From: Micromonospora cabrerizensis
GTDB taxonomy: Bacteria > Actinomycetota > Actinomycetes > Mycobacteriales > Micromonosporaceae
DNA length: 64,000 nt
Assembly: GCF_022230955.1 (NCBI RefSeq)
Contig: NZ_JAKKFI010000084.1
Location: forward strand, 124,001 to 188,000
Direction: 5' to 3'
Shown: positions 16,671-25,031 of the stretch, in pieces
Layout of the letters: each line of letters starts with the position of its first letter
How positions within the stretch are numbered: position 1 is the first letter of the stretch
Notes under the pieces: generated by a model
The model's input: the letters and a program-made list of their open reading frames with translations, nothing else
Databases searched by the model: none
Told to the model about the DNA's origin: nothing
Made by a program: the position numbers and the translations under genes

Positions 16671-16747
16671 TGATCGACTCGGGATTAAGGATGTCGCGGT
16701 GTCCGAGTGCGTCGGACACCGCGACATTATGAAATCGGAGTGGATCA
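16671..16747. repeat. GATC-capped hairpin element 3 (double-arm type)
   Basis: Inner arms ATGTCGCGGTGTCCGA (16691-16706) and their exact complement (16712-16727) enclose a 5-base loop. Outer arms TGATCGACTC (16671-16680) and GAGTGGATCA (16738-16747) pair with one mismatch. It lies between the convergent VOC gene and the gene ending at 16786. It shares both the outer GATCGACTC and the inner CGCGGTGTCC with element 2, but the flanking bases differ in compensated pairs. Confidence 0.9.
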
Positions 16748-16785
16748 AGCCGGGCTGGCCGCGCGTCCGGCCTGCCGGGGCCGGG

Positions 16786-17238
16786 TCACTTGGTGGGCGT
16801 ACCCCAGTGACCGCCCGGGCCGCGGTGGCCACCGGGCCCGGGGAAGACGCCGGCCTCGACGGCCTTGGTGATGGCGTCGGCCTGCTCCTGGGTGAGCTTG
16901 CCGTCCTTGACCGCCTGGTCCAGCCGCTGCTTCAGTGCGGCCTGCCGGTCCTCGGCGGACGGGCGCTGCGGCCGGTCGGCCGGGCGGTGCTGGTCGCGGA
17001 CCTTCTCCAGCGCGGCCGTCACCTTGTCGGTGGGAACGCCCAGTTCCTTGGCGAGCGCCTCGGCGAACTCACCCTGCCGGTCGGCCTTCGCGCCGGGAGC
17101 CGGGGCGGTGCTGGCGCTCGGGGTCGGCGTCGGGGTGTCCGCGGCGAACGCGATCGTCGGGGCGGCGATCCCCACGCCGAGGACGCCGGCGGTGGCCAGG
17201 CCGGCCAGCAGGTGCTTCCTACGGATGGTGCGGGACAT
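16786..17238 (-). CDS. Small exported protein with DUF2680-like repeat
   Basis: This 150-residue protein starts at ATG 17238, with GGAGGA at good distance. A signal peptide (MSRTIRRKHLLAGLATAGVLGVGIAAPTIAFA, cleavage after FAFA-type AFA) is followed by a Thr/Pro/Ala-rich linker and a helical region with AALKQRLDQAVKDGKLTQEQADAITKAVEAG, the pattern of DUF2680/YckD-like proteins. The tail is Gly/His-rich (GPGGHRGPGGHWG) and might bind metal. It is divergent from the Vgb-like gene. The function is unknown. Confidence 0.75.
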   Translation of the reverse strand: MSRTIRRKHLLAGLATAGVLGVGIAAPTIAFAADTPTPTPSASTAPAPGAKADRQGEFAEALAKELGVPTDKVTAALEKVRDQHRPADRPQRPSAEDRQAALKQRLDQAVKDGKLTQEQADAITKAVEAGVFPGPGGHRGPGGHWGTPTK

Positions 17239-17375
17239 GCTGTCCTCCAGAGACTCGATCATCCTGCGTTGTCGTCACCGACAGTGACGGAGGAGTCTGG
17301 GCGCAACCCATGGCGAACCTGTCAGCGGCCTGATAATCGAGGCCGGTGGGCGGCGAAAACGGTTGCGTCGCCGCC

Positions 17376-17425
17376 AGACCAGCGGTCAGGGTTGGCGTGC
17401 CGACCGGACCAGCGGTCAGGGTTGG
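17376..17425 (+). promoter_or_regulatory. Duplicated GACCAGCGGTC element before the vgb-like gene
   Basis: GACCAGCGGTCAGGGTTGG occurs at 17377-17395 and again at 17407-17425, exactly 30 bases apart (about three helical turns). Each copy contains the small palindrome GACC-n3-GGTC. The pair lies 29-78 bases before the GTG of the Vgb-like gene. It looks like a pair of operators for a dimeric regulator, but could equally be a simple duplication. Confidence 0.45.
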
Positions 17426-17453
17426 TGCCTCCGCCGACAGAAGGGCACAGCTG

Positions 17454-18335
17454 GTGACGACCGTCGAGATCCGGGAGATTCCACTCGCCGAGCCGGGCGC
17501 CGGCCCGTACGGCATCACGGCCGGCCCCGACGGCGCGTTGTGGCTGACGCTGGTCCACGCCGGCGGGGTCGCCCGCCTTGGGCCGGACGGTGCGGTCCGC
17601 ACCTACCCGCTGGAACCGGCCGGCGGTCGCCCGTTGATCATCACCACGGGGTCGGACGGCGCGCTCTGGTTCACCCGCTCGGGTGACGACCGGATCGGTC
17701 GGATCACCGTCGACGGCGGGCAGAGCACGATCGCCCTGCCGGCCGGCACCGGGCCGGGCGGCATCGCGGCCGGCCCCGACGGCGCGCTCTGGTACGCCGG
17801 GATGACCTCCGACACCATCGGCCGGGTGGGCACTGACGGCACGGTCGACACCTTCCCGTTGCCGGTGACCGGCGGGTACGCCTCGATGATCACCAGCGGC
17901 CCGGACCAGGCCCTCTGGTTCACCCTGAACCAGGCGAACGCGATCGGCCGGATCGACCTCGACGGCCAGGTGACGCTGCATCCGGTGCCCACCGCGAACG
18001 CCGGCCCGGTCGGCATCGCCCTCGCCGACGACGGCGCGATCTGGTTCGTGGAGATCGCCGCCGGTCAGCTCGGCCGGATCACCCCGGACGGCCGGATCAC
18101 CGAGTTCCCGCTGCCGGACCGAGCGGCCCGCCCACACGCGATCGTGGCCGACCCGGCCGGTGGCGCCTGGTTCACCGAGTGGGGCGCCAACCGGATCGGT
18201 CACATCGACGGCACGGGCCGGATCGACGGCCACGACCTGCCCATCCCCGACGCCGAACCCCACGGCATCACCGCGACCCCTGAGGGCGTCTGGGCCGCCC
18301 TGGAAACCGGAGCAGTAGCCCACCTAACCCCCTGA
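17454..18335 (+). CDS. vgb: Virginiamycin B lyase-like seven-bladed propeller protein
   Basis: This 293-residue protein consists of about seven repeats of ~42 residues with the pattern GITAGPDGALWLT...IGRI...G, the blade signature of Vgb. Vgb linearises streptogramin B antibiotics by C-O elimination. The PHGIT repeat near residue 268 and WAALETGAVAHL near the end correspond to the active-site blades. I cannot confirm every catalytic residue: the terminal blade reads ALETGAVAH where the enzyme usually has a lysine-bearing segment. It may be a true lyase or a propeller relative. GTG 17454 follows AGAAGGG. Confidence 0.72.
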   Translation: MTTVEIREIPLAEPGAGPYGITAGPDGALWLTLVHAGGVARLGPDGAVRTYPLEPAGGRPLIITTGSDGALWFTRSGDDRIGRITVDGGQSTIALPAGTGPGGIAAGPDGALWYAGMTSDTIGRVGTDGTVDTFPLPVTGGYASMITSGPDQALWFTLNQANAIGRIDLDGQVTLHPVPTANAGPVGIALADDGAIWFVEIAAGQLGRITPDGRITEFPLPDRAARPHAIVADPAGGAWFTEWGANRIGHIDGTGRIDGHDLPIPDAEPHGITATPEGVWAALETGAVAHLTP

Positions 18336-18340
18336 ACCCC

Positions 18341-18416
18341 CGGCCCCCCGCGCCCTGCCACCCCACCCCCACCCCCACCCCCACCCCGCGCCCCCGGCCG
18401 CCCCCACCCCGCCCAC
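18341..18416. repeat. C-rich simple repeat tract
   Basis: The gap after the vgb-like stop begins with runs of CCCCCACCCC units (CACCCC-type repeat, 18359-18388 most regular). It is non-coding and low complexity. Such tracts on one strand can form i-motif or G-quadruplex structures. It directly precedes GATC element 4. Confidence 0.75.
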
Positions 18417-18422
18417 CCTGGT

Positions 18423-18478
18423 TGATCAAGAGGTTTGCGTCAGAATCCTGCCCGAATTTGACGCAAACCTCTTGATCA
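18423..18478. repeat. GATC-capped hairpin element 4 (GATCAAGAGGTT type)
   Basis: TGATCAAGAGGTTTGCGTCA (18423-18442) pairs perfectly with its complement at 18459-18478 across a 16-base loop. It lies between the convergent vgb-like gene and the LD-carboxypeptidase gene (stops 18335 and 18542). The identical arm recurs at 47288 and, with a compensated T-A to C-G change, at 46093. No T-run is present. Confidence 0.93.
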
Positions 18479-18541
18479 CCGGGGCGGGGGCGGGGTGGGC
18501 GGCAGGGGAGGGGGTGGGGTGGGTGCGGGAGCGGGAGCGCG

Positions 18542-19477
18542 TTAGTGGACTGCGGGGGTTGCGGTCAGGGTGCCGGCTTCGGCGTCGAGGGTTGCTGTGG
18601 TGCCCACCGGGACGGTGAGCTGGTTGGGGCCGTGGCCGATCGGGAGGCCGCCGAGGACGGGTACGCCCAGGCCGCCTAGGCGTTCGGTGAGCACGTCGAC
18701 GATCGTGGTGTCCCAGCCGTCACCGCAGTCGGTGAACTGCCCGACCGCCACCCCGGCCAGCCCGTCCAGCGCGCCGGCCCGACGCAGGTGGGTGAGCATC
18801 CGGTCGACCTTGTACGGGGGTTCCTGCACGTCCTCGATCAACAGCACCGCCCCGGTCAGGTCGGGTAGGTCCGGTGTGCCGATCGACGCGGCGATCATGC
18901 ACAGGTTGCCGCCGAGCAGGGTGCCGGTGGCGAGGCCTGGGACGCGTACGCCGAAGGTCTCCTCGGTGGGCACCGCGGTGATCGACACCGGCTCGGTCGT
19001 CATCAGCGCCGCGTGCAGGGACTCGGCGGAGCGCAGCGGCGTCCGCTCGTCGCGCCAGGCCGCCCCGGGGCCGTGCACCCCGGCCAGGCGGGCGCCCCGC
19101 CACAGCGCGAACTGCAACGCGGTGATGTCCGAGAAGCCGGCCACCACCTTCGGGTCGCGGCGTACGGCGGCCATGTCGATGGCGTCCACGATCCGTTGGG
19201 CGCCGTAGCCGCCCCGAGTGCAGATCACCCCGCGGATCTCCGGGTCGGCGAAGGCCGCGTTCAGGTCGGCGGCGCGCAGGTCGTCGGTGCCGGCGAGGTA
19301 GCCGTGCCGGGCGTACGCGTTCGGTGCCGGCACGGGGCGCAGGCCCCACCCGGTGAGCAGCTCCATGCCCCGGGCCACCCGCTCCGCTGAGGTCGGGCCG
19401 GACGGCGACACCAGCAGCACCGTGTCACCCGGGCGTAGCACGGGCGGGCGTACGGCGGCGGTGTCCTCGCTGATCAC
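18542..19477 (-). CDS. LD-carboxypeptidase (peptidase S66, LdcA-like)
   Basis: This 311-residue serine peptidase cleaves the terminal D-Ala from muropeptide tetrapeptides during wall recycling; some S66 members instead inactivate microcin C-like peptides. The blocks VLLVSPSGP, ICTRGGYGAQRIVDAID, AGFSDITALQ (nucleophile Ser), LLIEDVQEPPYKVDRML (Glu) and GLPIGHGPNQLTVPVG (His) supply the Ser-Glu-His triad. There is no signal peptide, so it acts in the cytoplasm. GTG 19477 was chosen to remove an Arg/Ala-rich extension. It is divergent from the amidotransferase gene. Confidence 0.9.
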   Translation of the reverse strand: MISEDTAAVRPPVLRPGDTVLLVSPSGPTSAERVARGMELLTGWGLRPVPAPNAYARHGYLAGTDDLRAADLNAAFADPEIRGVICTRGGYGAQRIVDAIDMAAVRRDPKVVAGFSDITALQFALWRGARLAGVHGPGAAWRDERTPLRSAESLHAALMTTEPVSITAVPTEETFGVRVPGLATGTLLGGNLCMIAASIGTPDLPDLTGAVLLIEDVQEPPYKVDRMLTHLRRAGALDGLAGVAVGQFTDCGDGWDTTIVDVLTERLGGLGVPVLGGLPIGHGPNQLTVPVGTTATLDAEAGTLTATPAVH

Positions 19478-19590
19478 AACCGCTGAGCCTAACGACCGTG
19501 CCAGGTCCTGGCCGCCGCAGAGGGCACCGACGGCGGCGCGGGCCTGTGGCGGGGCGTGGTGCCGTGCGGCGCACCGGCTAGCCTCGACGG

Positions 19591-20358
19591 GTGGCAACCG
19601 CGCTGGTGATCGAGAACGACCCGACCGACGACGCCCGCCTGCTGGGCGAGTGGCTGACCGAGGCTGGGCTGGAGCTGTGGGTGGTTCGCCCGCACGCCGG
19701 CGACGAGCTCCCCGCCGACCTGGAGGGGTATGCGGCGCTGGTGGTGCTCGGTGGCGACCAGCAGGCGTACCCACTGCCGGACGGCTCGCCCGGCGCACCC
19801 TGGTTCCCGGCGGTGGAGGGCCTGCTGCGCAAGGCGGTCCGGTACCGTGTGCCGACCCTGGCCGTCTGCCTGGGCGCGCAACTGCTCGCCACCGCGCACG
19901 CCGGCCTGGTCGAGCGGAGCCCGTCCGGGCCGGAGATCGGCCCCGGCGTGGTCGGCCGGCGCGACGCCGCCGAGAACGACCCGCTGTTCCGGTACGTGCC
20001 GTTGATCCCGGACGTGCTCCAGTGGCACGCCGACGAGATCACCGAGCTGCCCCGGGGCGCCACCCTGCTGGCCGCGTCCACCCGCTACCCGCACCAGGCG
20101 TTCCGGCTCGGTGACCGGGCCTGGGGTCTGCAGTTCCACATCGAGTGCGACGCCGCGATGATCGCCGACTGGGCCACCGACTCGACCCAACTCGCGGAGC
20201 TGGGCTACGACCCGGAGCTGGTGGTCGCGGCCTGCGCCTCGGTGCTGCCCGACGTCGAGGAGGTCTGGCAGCCGTTCGCCGCCCGGTTCGCCGCGCTGGC
20301 CCTCGGCGAGTTGGACGACAGCACGATGCGGCGTGGCCTGCCGCTGCTCGGGCACTGA
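19591..20358 (+). CDS. Type 1 glutamine amidotransferase-like protein
   Basis: This 255-residue class I amidotransferase domain has the nucleophile elbow AVCLGAQLLA (Cys) and the His-Glu pair in WGLQFHIECDA. Stand-alone proteins of this type are GMP-synthase-like hydrolases of unknown acceptor. The stop overlaps the glnE start as TGATG, so it is translationally coupled to the GS adenylyltransferase. That suggests a role around glutamine (inference). GTG 19591 gives MATALVIENDPTDDARLL. Confidence 0.88.
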   Translation: MATALVIENDPTDDARLLGEWLTEAGLELWVVRPHAGDELPADLEGYAALVVLGGDQQAYPLPDGSPGAPWFPAVEGLLRKAVRYRVPTLAVCLGAQLLATAHAGLVERSPSGPEIGPGVVGRRDAAENDPLFRYVPLIPDVLQWHADEITELPRGATLLAASTRYPHQAFRLGDRAWGLQFHIECDAAMIADWATDSTQLAELGYDPELVVAACASVLPDVEEVWQPFAARFAALALGELDDSTMRRGLPLLGH

Positions 20359-23300
20359 TGAGCCGGCCGACCAGGGCACCGGGCCGGCTCGCCCGGTACG
20401 GCTTCGGCACCGCCGAGGGCGACGGCGGCGCGCGCGCCGCCGACCTGCTCGGCCCGGACGGGCTGCGGCTGTGGCGGCCGGAGGAGCAGGAGCCGGCCGA
20501 CGAACCGGCCGGGGAGCTGCTCGCCGCGTTGTCCCGGGCCGCCGACCCGGACCTGGCGCTGCGCCAACTGCACCGCATCTTCGAGGCCGAACGCCGCACG
20601 ACCGACGGCGCGGCCGACTCGCCGCTGCTGGCGGAGCTGCATGCCGACCCGGGGCTGCGGCGCCGGCTGATCGCGGTACTCGGCGCCTCGGCGGCGCTCG
20701 GCGACCACCTGGTGGCTCATCCCGACCACTGCACGGCGCTGCGGACCGCCCCGGACGGGCTCGCGCCGATCGCCGAGGGGCGGTTGGAGCCGACCGGCAG
20801 CGGCAACCCGGTGGCGGTGCTGCGGACCGCGTACCGGTTGGCGCTGCTGCGGATCGCGGCGGCCGACCTGACCGGTGGGCGCGGCCTGGAGCAGACGATG
20901 GCCGCGCTGTCCGCCTTGGCCGACGCGACGTTGGCCGCCGCCTACGAGGTGGCCGTCGCGGAGCTGGCGGAGGGCACCGAGCGGCCACGGCTCGCGGTGG
21001 TGGCGATGGGCAAGTGCGGCGGCGGGGAGCTGAACTACGTCTCCGACGTGGACGTCATCTTCGTGGCCGCCGAGGACGCCGACCTGGCCGCCGCGACGCT
21101 GGTGGCGACCCGGCTGATCCACATCTGTGGGCTGGTCGCCTGGCCGGTGGACGCCGCGCTGCGCCCCGAGGGCAACCGGGGCCCGCTGGTGCGGACCCTC
21201 GCCAGCCACCTGGCCTACTACCGGCGGTGGGCGCGCACCTGGGAGTTCCAGGCACTGCTCAAGGCCCGCCCGGCCGCCGGTGACCTCCCGCTGGCCCAGG
21301 AGTGGATCAACCAGCTCGCGCCGCTGGTCTGGCGGGCGGCCGAGCGACCCGAGGCAGTCGAGGACGTCCGCGCGATGCGGCGCAGGATCATCGACCACAT
21401 CCCGCCGAAGGAGTTGGAGCGCGAGATCAAGCGCGGCCCCGGCGGGCTGCGTGACATCGAGTTCGCCGTCCAGTTGCTGCAACTCGTGCACGGTCGCGGC
21501 GACGAGACGCTGCGGGCGCCGGGCACCATCCCGGCGCTGCGCGCGCTGGTCGCCGGTGGCTACGTCGGCCGGGCCGACGGCGAGGCGCTGCTGCGCGGCT
21601 ACCGTTTCCTGCGCAGCGTCGAGCACCGGCTGCAACTACAGGGCCTGCGTCGTACGCACACCGTTCCCACCGAGCCGGGCGCGCTGCGGTGGCTCGCCGC
21701 CGCGCTGGGTTTCACGGCAGCGCCGGGGCGCAGCGCCGTGGAGAGCTTCCGGGCCGAGTGGGTCACCCACGCCACCGAGGTACGCCGGCTGCACGCCAAG
21801 CTGCTCTACCGGCCGCTGTTGGAGTCGGTGGCCCGGGTGCCGGCCGACGGGCTGCGACTCACCCCGCAAGCGGCCAAGCACCGGCTGGAGATCCTCGGGT
21901 TCGCCGACCCGGCCGGGGCGCTGCGCCACCTCCAGGCGCTCACCGGCGGGGTGAGTCGCACGGCGGCGATCCAGCGGACCCTGCTGCCGGTGCTGCTCAG
22001 CGAGTTCGCCGACGCTCCGGAACCGGACCGGGGGCTGCTCAACTACCGGAAGGTCTCCGACAAGCTGGGCAGCACCCCCTGGTATCTGCGGCTGCTGCGC
22101 GACGGTGGCCCGGTCGCCCGTCGGCTGGCCCGGGTCCTGGCCCTGTCCCGGTACGTCGCCGACCTGCTCGCCCGCGACCCGGAGGCACTGCGGCTGCTGG
22201 CCGAGGAGAACGAGCTGGCGCCCCGCTCCCGTGAGGTGCTCCGGGAGGGGTTCCTCGCCGCGGCGGCCCGGCACGTCGACCCGGTCGAGGCCACCCGCGC
22301 GGTACGCGCACTGCGGCGTCGCGAGCTGGTCCGGGTGGCCTGCGCCGACGTGCTCTGCCGGGCGGGCGCGCTCGCACCCAGCCCCACCCGACCGGACGGC
22401 GCGAACCGGCCGGCACCGGGGCTGGCCGACATCACCCAGGTCGGCACGGCTCTCTCCGACGTCACCGACGCCACCCTGGCCGCCGCGCTGCGTGCCGCCC
22501 AGGCCAGTCAGCCGGCCCCGGAAGGGCTGCGGTTCGCGGTGATCGGCATGGGACGGCTCGGCGGCTACGAGTCGAACTACCTCTCCGACGCCGACGTGCT
22601 GTTCGTCTACGACCCGCCCGCCGGTGCCAGCGAGAGCGCCGCCAGCGCCGCCGCCCACGCGATAGCCGAGGAGCTGCGCCGACTGCTCGGCGTGCCCGCG
22701 CCCGACCCGCCGCTGGGCGTCGACGCCGATCTGCGCCCGGAGGGCCGCCAGGGCCCGCTGGTCCGCAGCCTCGCCGCGTACGCGGCGTACTACGCCCGCT
22801 GGTCCCGGGTGTGGGAGGCGCAGGCCCTGCTGCGTGCCCGGTTCGTCTGCGGCGACGCCGAGCTGGGCGCCGAGTTCGAGGCGATGATCGATCCGGTGCG
22901 GTACCCGGCCGAGGGGCTGACCCGCGAGCAGGTCGTCGAGATCCGCCGGATCAAGGCCCGGGTGGAGACCGAGCGGCTGCCCCGGGGCGCCGACCCGGCC
23001 ACCCACACCAAGCTGGGGCGCGGCGGGCTGGCCGACGTGGAGTGGGCCGTGCAACTCGTCCAGCTCCGGCACGCGGGCAGGGTCCCGTCGCTGCGCGGCA
23101 CGCGTACCCTCGATGCCCTCGCGGCGGCCGAGCGGGCCGGCCTGATCGACTCGACGGACGCCGCGGAGATGGCCGCCGGGTGGTCCCTGGCGGCGCAGGT
23201 CCGCAACGCGTTGATGCTGGTCCGGGGCCGGGCCGGCGACCAGTTGCCCCGGCACGGGGTGGAGCTGGCCGGCGTGGTCCGACTCCTCGGGCGGGACGAC

Positions 23301-23378
23301 CCGGGGGAGTTCCTCGACGAGTACCTGCGCGTCGGCCGCCGCTCCCGCACCGCGACGGAACGGGTCCTGAATGCCTGA
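20358..23378 (+). CDS. glnE: Bifunctional glutamine synthetase adenylyltransferase/deadenylase
   Basis: This 1006-residue enzyme switches GlnA1 off and on by AMP transfer to a tyrosine. It contains two nucleotidyltransferase domains, each with G-x-G...S-D-x-D: AMGKCGGGELNYVSDVDVIFVAAE (about residues 216-238) for deadenylation and IGMGRLGGYESNYLSDADVLFVYD (about residues 729-752) for adenylylation. GPGGLRDIEFAVQLLQL and LGRGGLADVEWAVQLVQL are the paired central motifs. The length is normal. It is coupled upstream to the amidotransferase and downstream (8-base overlap) to a membrane protein. Its substrate GlnA1 lies at 29604-31028. Confidence 0.97.
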   Translation: MSRPTRAPGRLARYGFGTAEGDGGARAADLLGPDGLRLWRPEEQEPADEPAGELLAALSRAADPDLALRQLHRIFEAERRTTDGAADSPLLAELHADPGLRRRLIAVLGASAALGDHLVAHPDHCTALRTAPDGLAPIAEGRLEPTGSGNPVAVLRTAYRLALLRIAAADLTGGRGLEQTMAALSALADATLAAAYEVAVAELAEGTERPRLAVVAMGKCGGGELNYVSDVDVIFVAAEDADLAAATLVATRLIHICGLVAWPVDAALRPEGNRGPLVRTLASHLAYYRRWARTWEFQALLKARPAAGDLPLAQEWINQLAPLVWRAAERPEAVEDVRAMRRRIIDHIPPKELEREIKRGPGGLRDIEFAVQLLQLVHGRGDETLRAPGTIPALRALVAGGYVGRADGEALLRGYRFLRSVEHRLQLQGLRRTHTVPTEPGALRWLAAALGFTAAPGRSAVESFRAEWVTHATEVRRLHAKLLYRPLLESVARVPADGLRLTPQAAKHRLEILGFADPAGALRHLQALTGGVSRTAAIQRTLLPVLLSEFADAPEPDRGLLNYRKVSDKLGSTPWYLRLLRDGGPVARRLARVLALSRYVADLLARDPEALRLLAEENELAPRSREVLREGFLAAAARHVDPVEATRAVRALRRRELVRVACADVLCRAGALAPSPTRPDGANRPAPGLADITQVGTALSDVTDATLAAALRAAQASQPAPEGLRFAVIGMGRLGGYESNYLSDADVLFVYDPPAGASESAASAAAHAIAEELRRLLGVPAPDPPLGVDADLRPEGRQGPLVRSLAAYAAYYARWSRVWEAQALLRARFVCGDAELGAEFEAMIDPVRYPAEGLTREQVVEIRRIKARVETERLPRGADPATHTKLGRGGLADVEWAVQLVQLRHAGRVPSLRGTRTLDALAAAERAGLIDSTDAAEMAAGWSLAAQVRNALMLVRGRAGDQLPRHGVELAGVVRLLGRDDPGEFLDEYLRVGRRSRTATERVLNA

Positions 23379-24993
23379 CGCGTCGACCCGCCCGGCCACG
23401 CGGTCCCCGCAGGTGGTCTGGGCGGCGGCGACCGGGGCCGCGGTCGTGCTCGCCGTCGCGCTCCTGCTGGCGCCGCGGATGGGCACGGACCTCGCAGCCC
23501 AGGTGGCCCGCGCCGAGTTCGCCGACCGGTACGGCGCCGCGCCCATCGACCTCGGCTGGTACGGCGGCGTCAACCAGTACGGCTACAGCCTGTTTACGGC
23601 CAGGTTGGGCGCGCTGATCGGGATGCGTCCACTGGGGGCCGTCGCCGCAGTTCTCGGCGCGGCGGCGCTGGGCTGGCTGTTCGTCCGGGGTCGGGCACGA
23701 CGGCCGCTGCTGGCCGGCGTCCTCGGTGCCGTGGTCCTCGTCGGCAACCTGGCCAGCGGTCGGGTCACCTTCGCCGTCGGGCTGGCGTTCGGGTTGCTGG
23801 CGCTCTGCGCGGTCAGCGCGCAACGCCCACCACGCCCGCTGCGGTTGGCGCTCGCCGCCGGCTGCGCCGCCCTGGCGACGGCCGCGAGCCCGGTCGCCGG
23901 CCTGTTCACCGGGCTGGCCGGCGCGGCGCTGCTGCTGGCCGCCCTGCGCCGAGGCGACGGGCCCGGCCGTGCACTGCCGGGTGGGTGGCGCTCGGAGCGA
24001 CCACTGGCGGAGGGATTCGTGCTGGCCGTGGCGCCCGCCGTCACCCTGGCGCCGATCGCGATCCTCTTCGGCAACGGGGGCACCCAGCCGTACTCGGCCG
24101 AGTCGATGCGGATCAACGTCGCGCTCGCGGTGCTGGTGGCGGTCGTGCTGCCGCGTCGCCGCCGGGTGCTGCGCGTCGGCGCGTTGCTCACCGTGCTGCT
24201 CCTGGTCGGCGCGTACTACGTGCCCAGCCCGATCGGTTCCAACGCGCTGCGCCTGCCGCTGCTCTTCGCGCTGCCCGTCCTGGCCGCGTACGCGCCGCTG
24301 CCCGGCCCCTGGCTGGCCGGGCTCCTCGCCGCGACGGTGTGGTGGCAGTCCCCGGTGATGCTGAGCGACGTCACCCGGGCCGGCGCCGCCGAGAGCGCCC
24401 CGGGGTTCTACCGCCCGCTCGTCGCGGAACTCGACCGACGGCAGCCAGCCGGGCGGGTCGAGGCCGTGCCCCTGCGGGACCACTGGGAGTCCGCGTACCT
24501 GCCACCGACCGTGCCGCTGGCCCGTGGCTGGGAGCGCCAAGTCGACAGCGATCGCAACGCGCTGTTCTACGACGGCACCCTGAGCGCGCAGACCTACGAG
24601 CAGTGGCTCCGCGACCAGGCGGTGACCCATGTGGTGGTCGCCCCGGACGCTCCCGCCGACCGGTGGGGTCGCGACGAGGCCGCGTTGATCCGCGGCGACC
24701 TGCCGTACCTGCGGGAGGTCTGGCGCGATCCGACCTGGCGCCTGTACGAGGTGGTCGACCCGACGCCACTGGTCGGGGCCCCCGGCCGACTCGTCACCGC
24801 CGACCGGGGATCGGTCCGGCTGACGGCCCCGCCCGGTGACGTGCCGGTCCGGGTGCGGTGGTCGCGGTGGCTGTCGCTCGACGGCCCGGACGGCTGCCTG
24901 CGACCCGGCGCGGACGGGTGGACCGACGTGCGGGTCCGCGCGGCCGGCGACTACTCGATCTCCAGCAGCCTGGCACCGGCCAAGCACTGCTGA
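23371..24993 (+). CDS. Integral membrane protein, GT-C-like, coupled to glnE
   Basis: This 540-residue protein has an N-terminal hydrophobic anchor, an extracellular loop (AEFADRYGAAPIDLGWYGGVNQYGYSLF), about nine further membrane segments and a soluble C-terminal domain of ~190 residues (LVAELDRRQPAGRVEAVPLRDHWE...). The architecture resembles GT-C glycosyltransferases or membrane mannosyltransferases, but no clear catalytic DD/DE motif in the first loop is recognised. The start ATG lies within the last codons of glnE. The C-terminus contains a Cys pair (GCLRPG and KHC). The function is unknown. Confidence 0.65.
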   Translation: MPDASTRPATRSPQVVWAAATGAAVVLAVALLLAPRMGTDLAAQVARAEFADRYGAAPIDLGWYGGVNQYGYSLFTARLGALIGMRPLGAVAAVLGAAALGWLFVRGRARRPLLAGVLGAVVLVGNLASGRVTFAVGLAFGLLALCAVSAQRPPRPLRLALAAGCAALATAASPVAGLFTGLAGAALLLAALRRGDGPGRALPGGWRSERPLAEGFVLAVAPAVTLAPIAILFGNGGTQPYSAESMRINVALAVLVAVVLPRRRRVLRVGALLTVLLLVGAYYVPSPIGSNALRLPLLFALPVLAAYAPLPGPWLAGLLAATVWWQSPVMLSDVTRAGAAESAPGFYRPLVAELDRRQPAGRVEAVPLRDHWESAYLPPTVPLARGWERQVDSDRNALFYDGTLSAQTYEQWLRDQAVTHVVVAPDAPADRWGRDEAALIRGDLPYLREVWRDPTWRLYEVVDPTPLVGAPGRLVTADRGSVRLTAPPGDVPVRVRWSRWLSLDGPDGCLRPGADGWTDVRVRAAGDYSISSSLAPAKHC

Positions 24994-25031
24994 GGTGCCT
25001 GCCGTTGGTCACCCACCGGGTTGCTGGCAGC

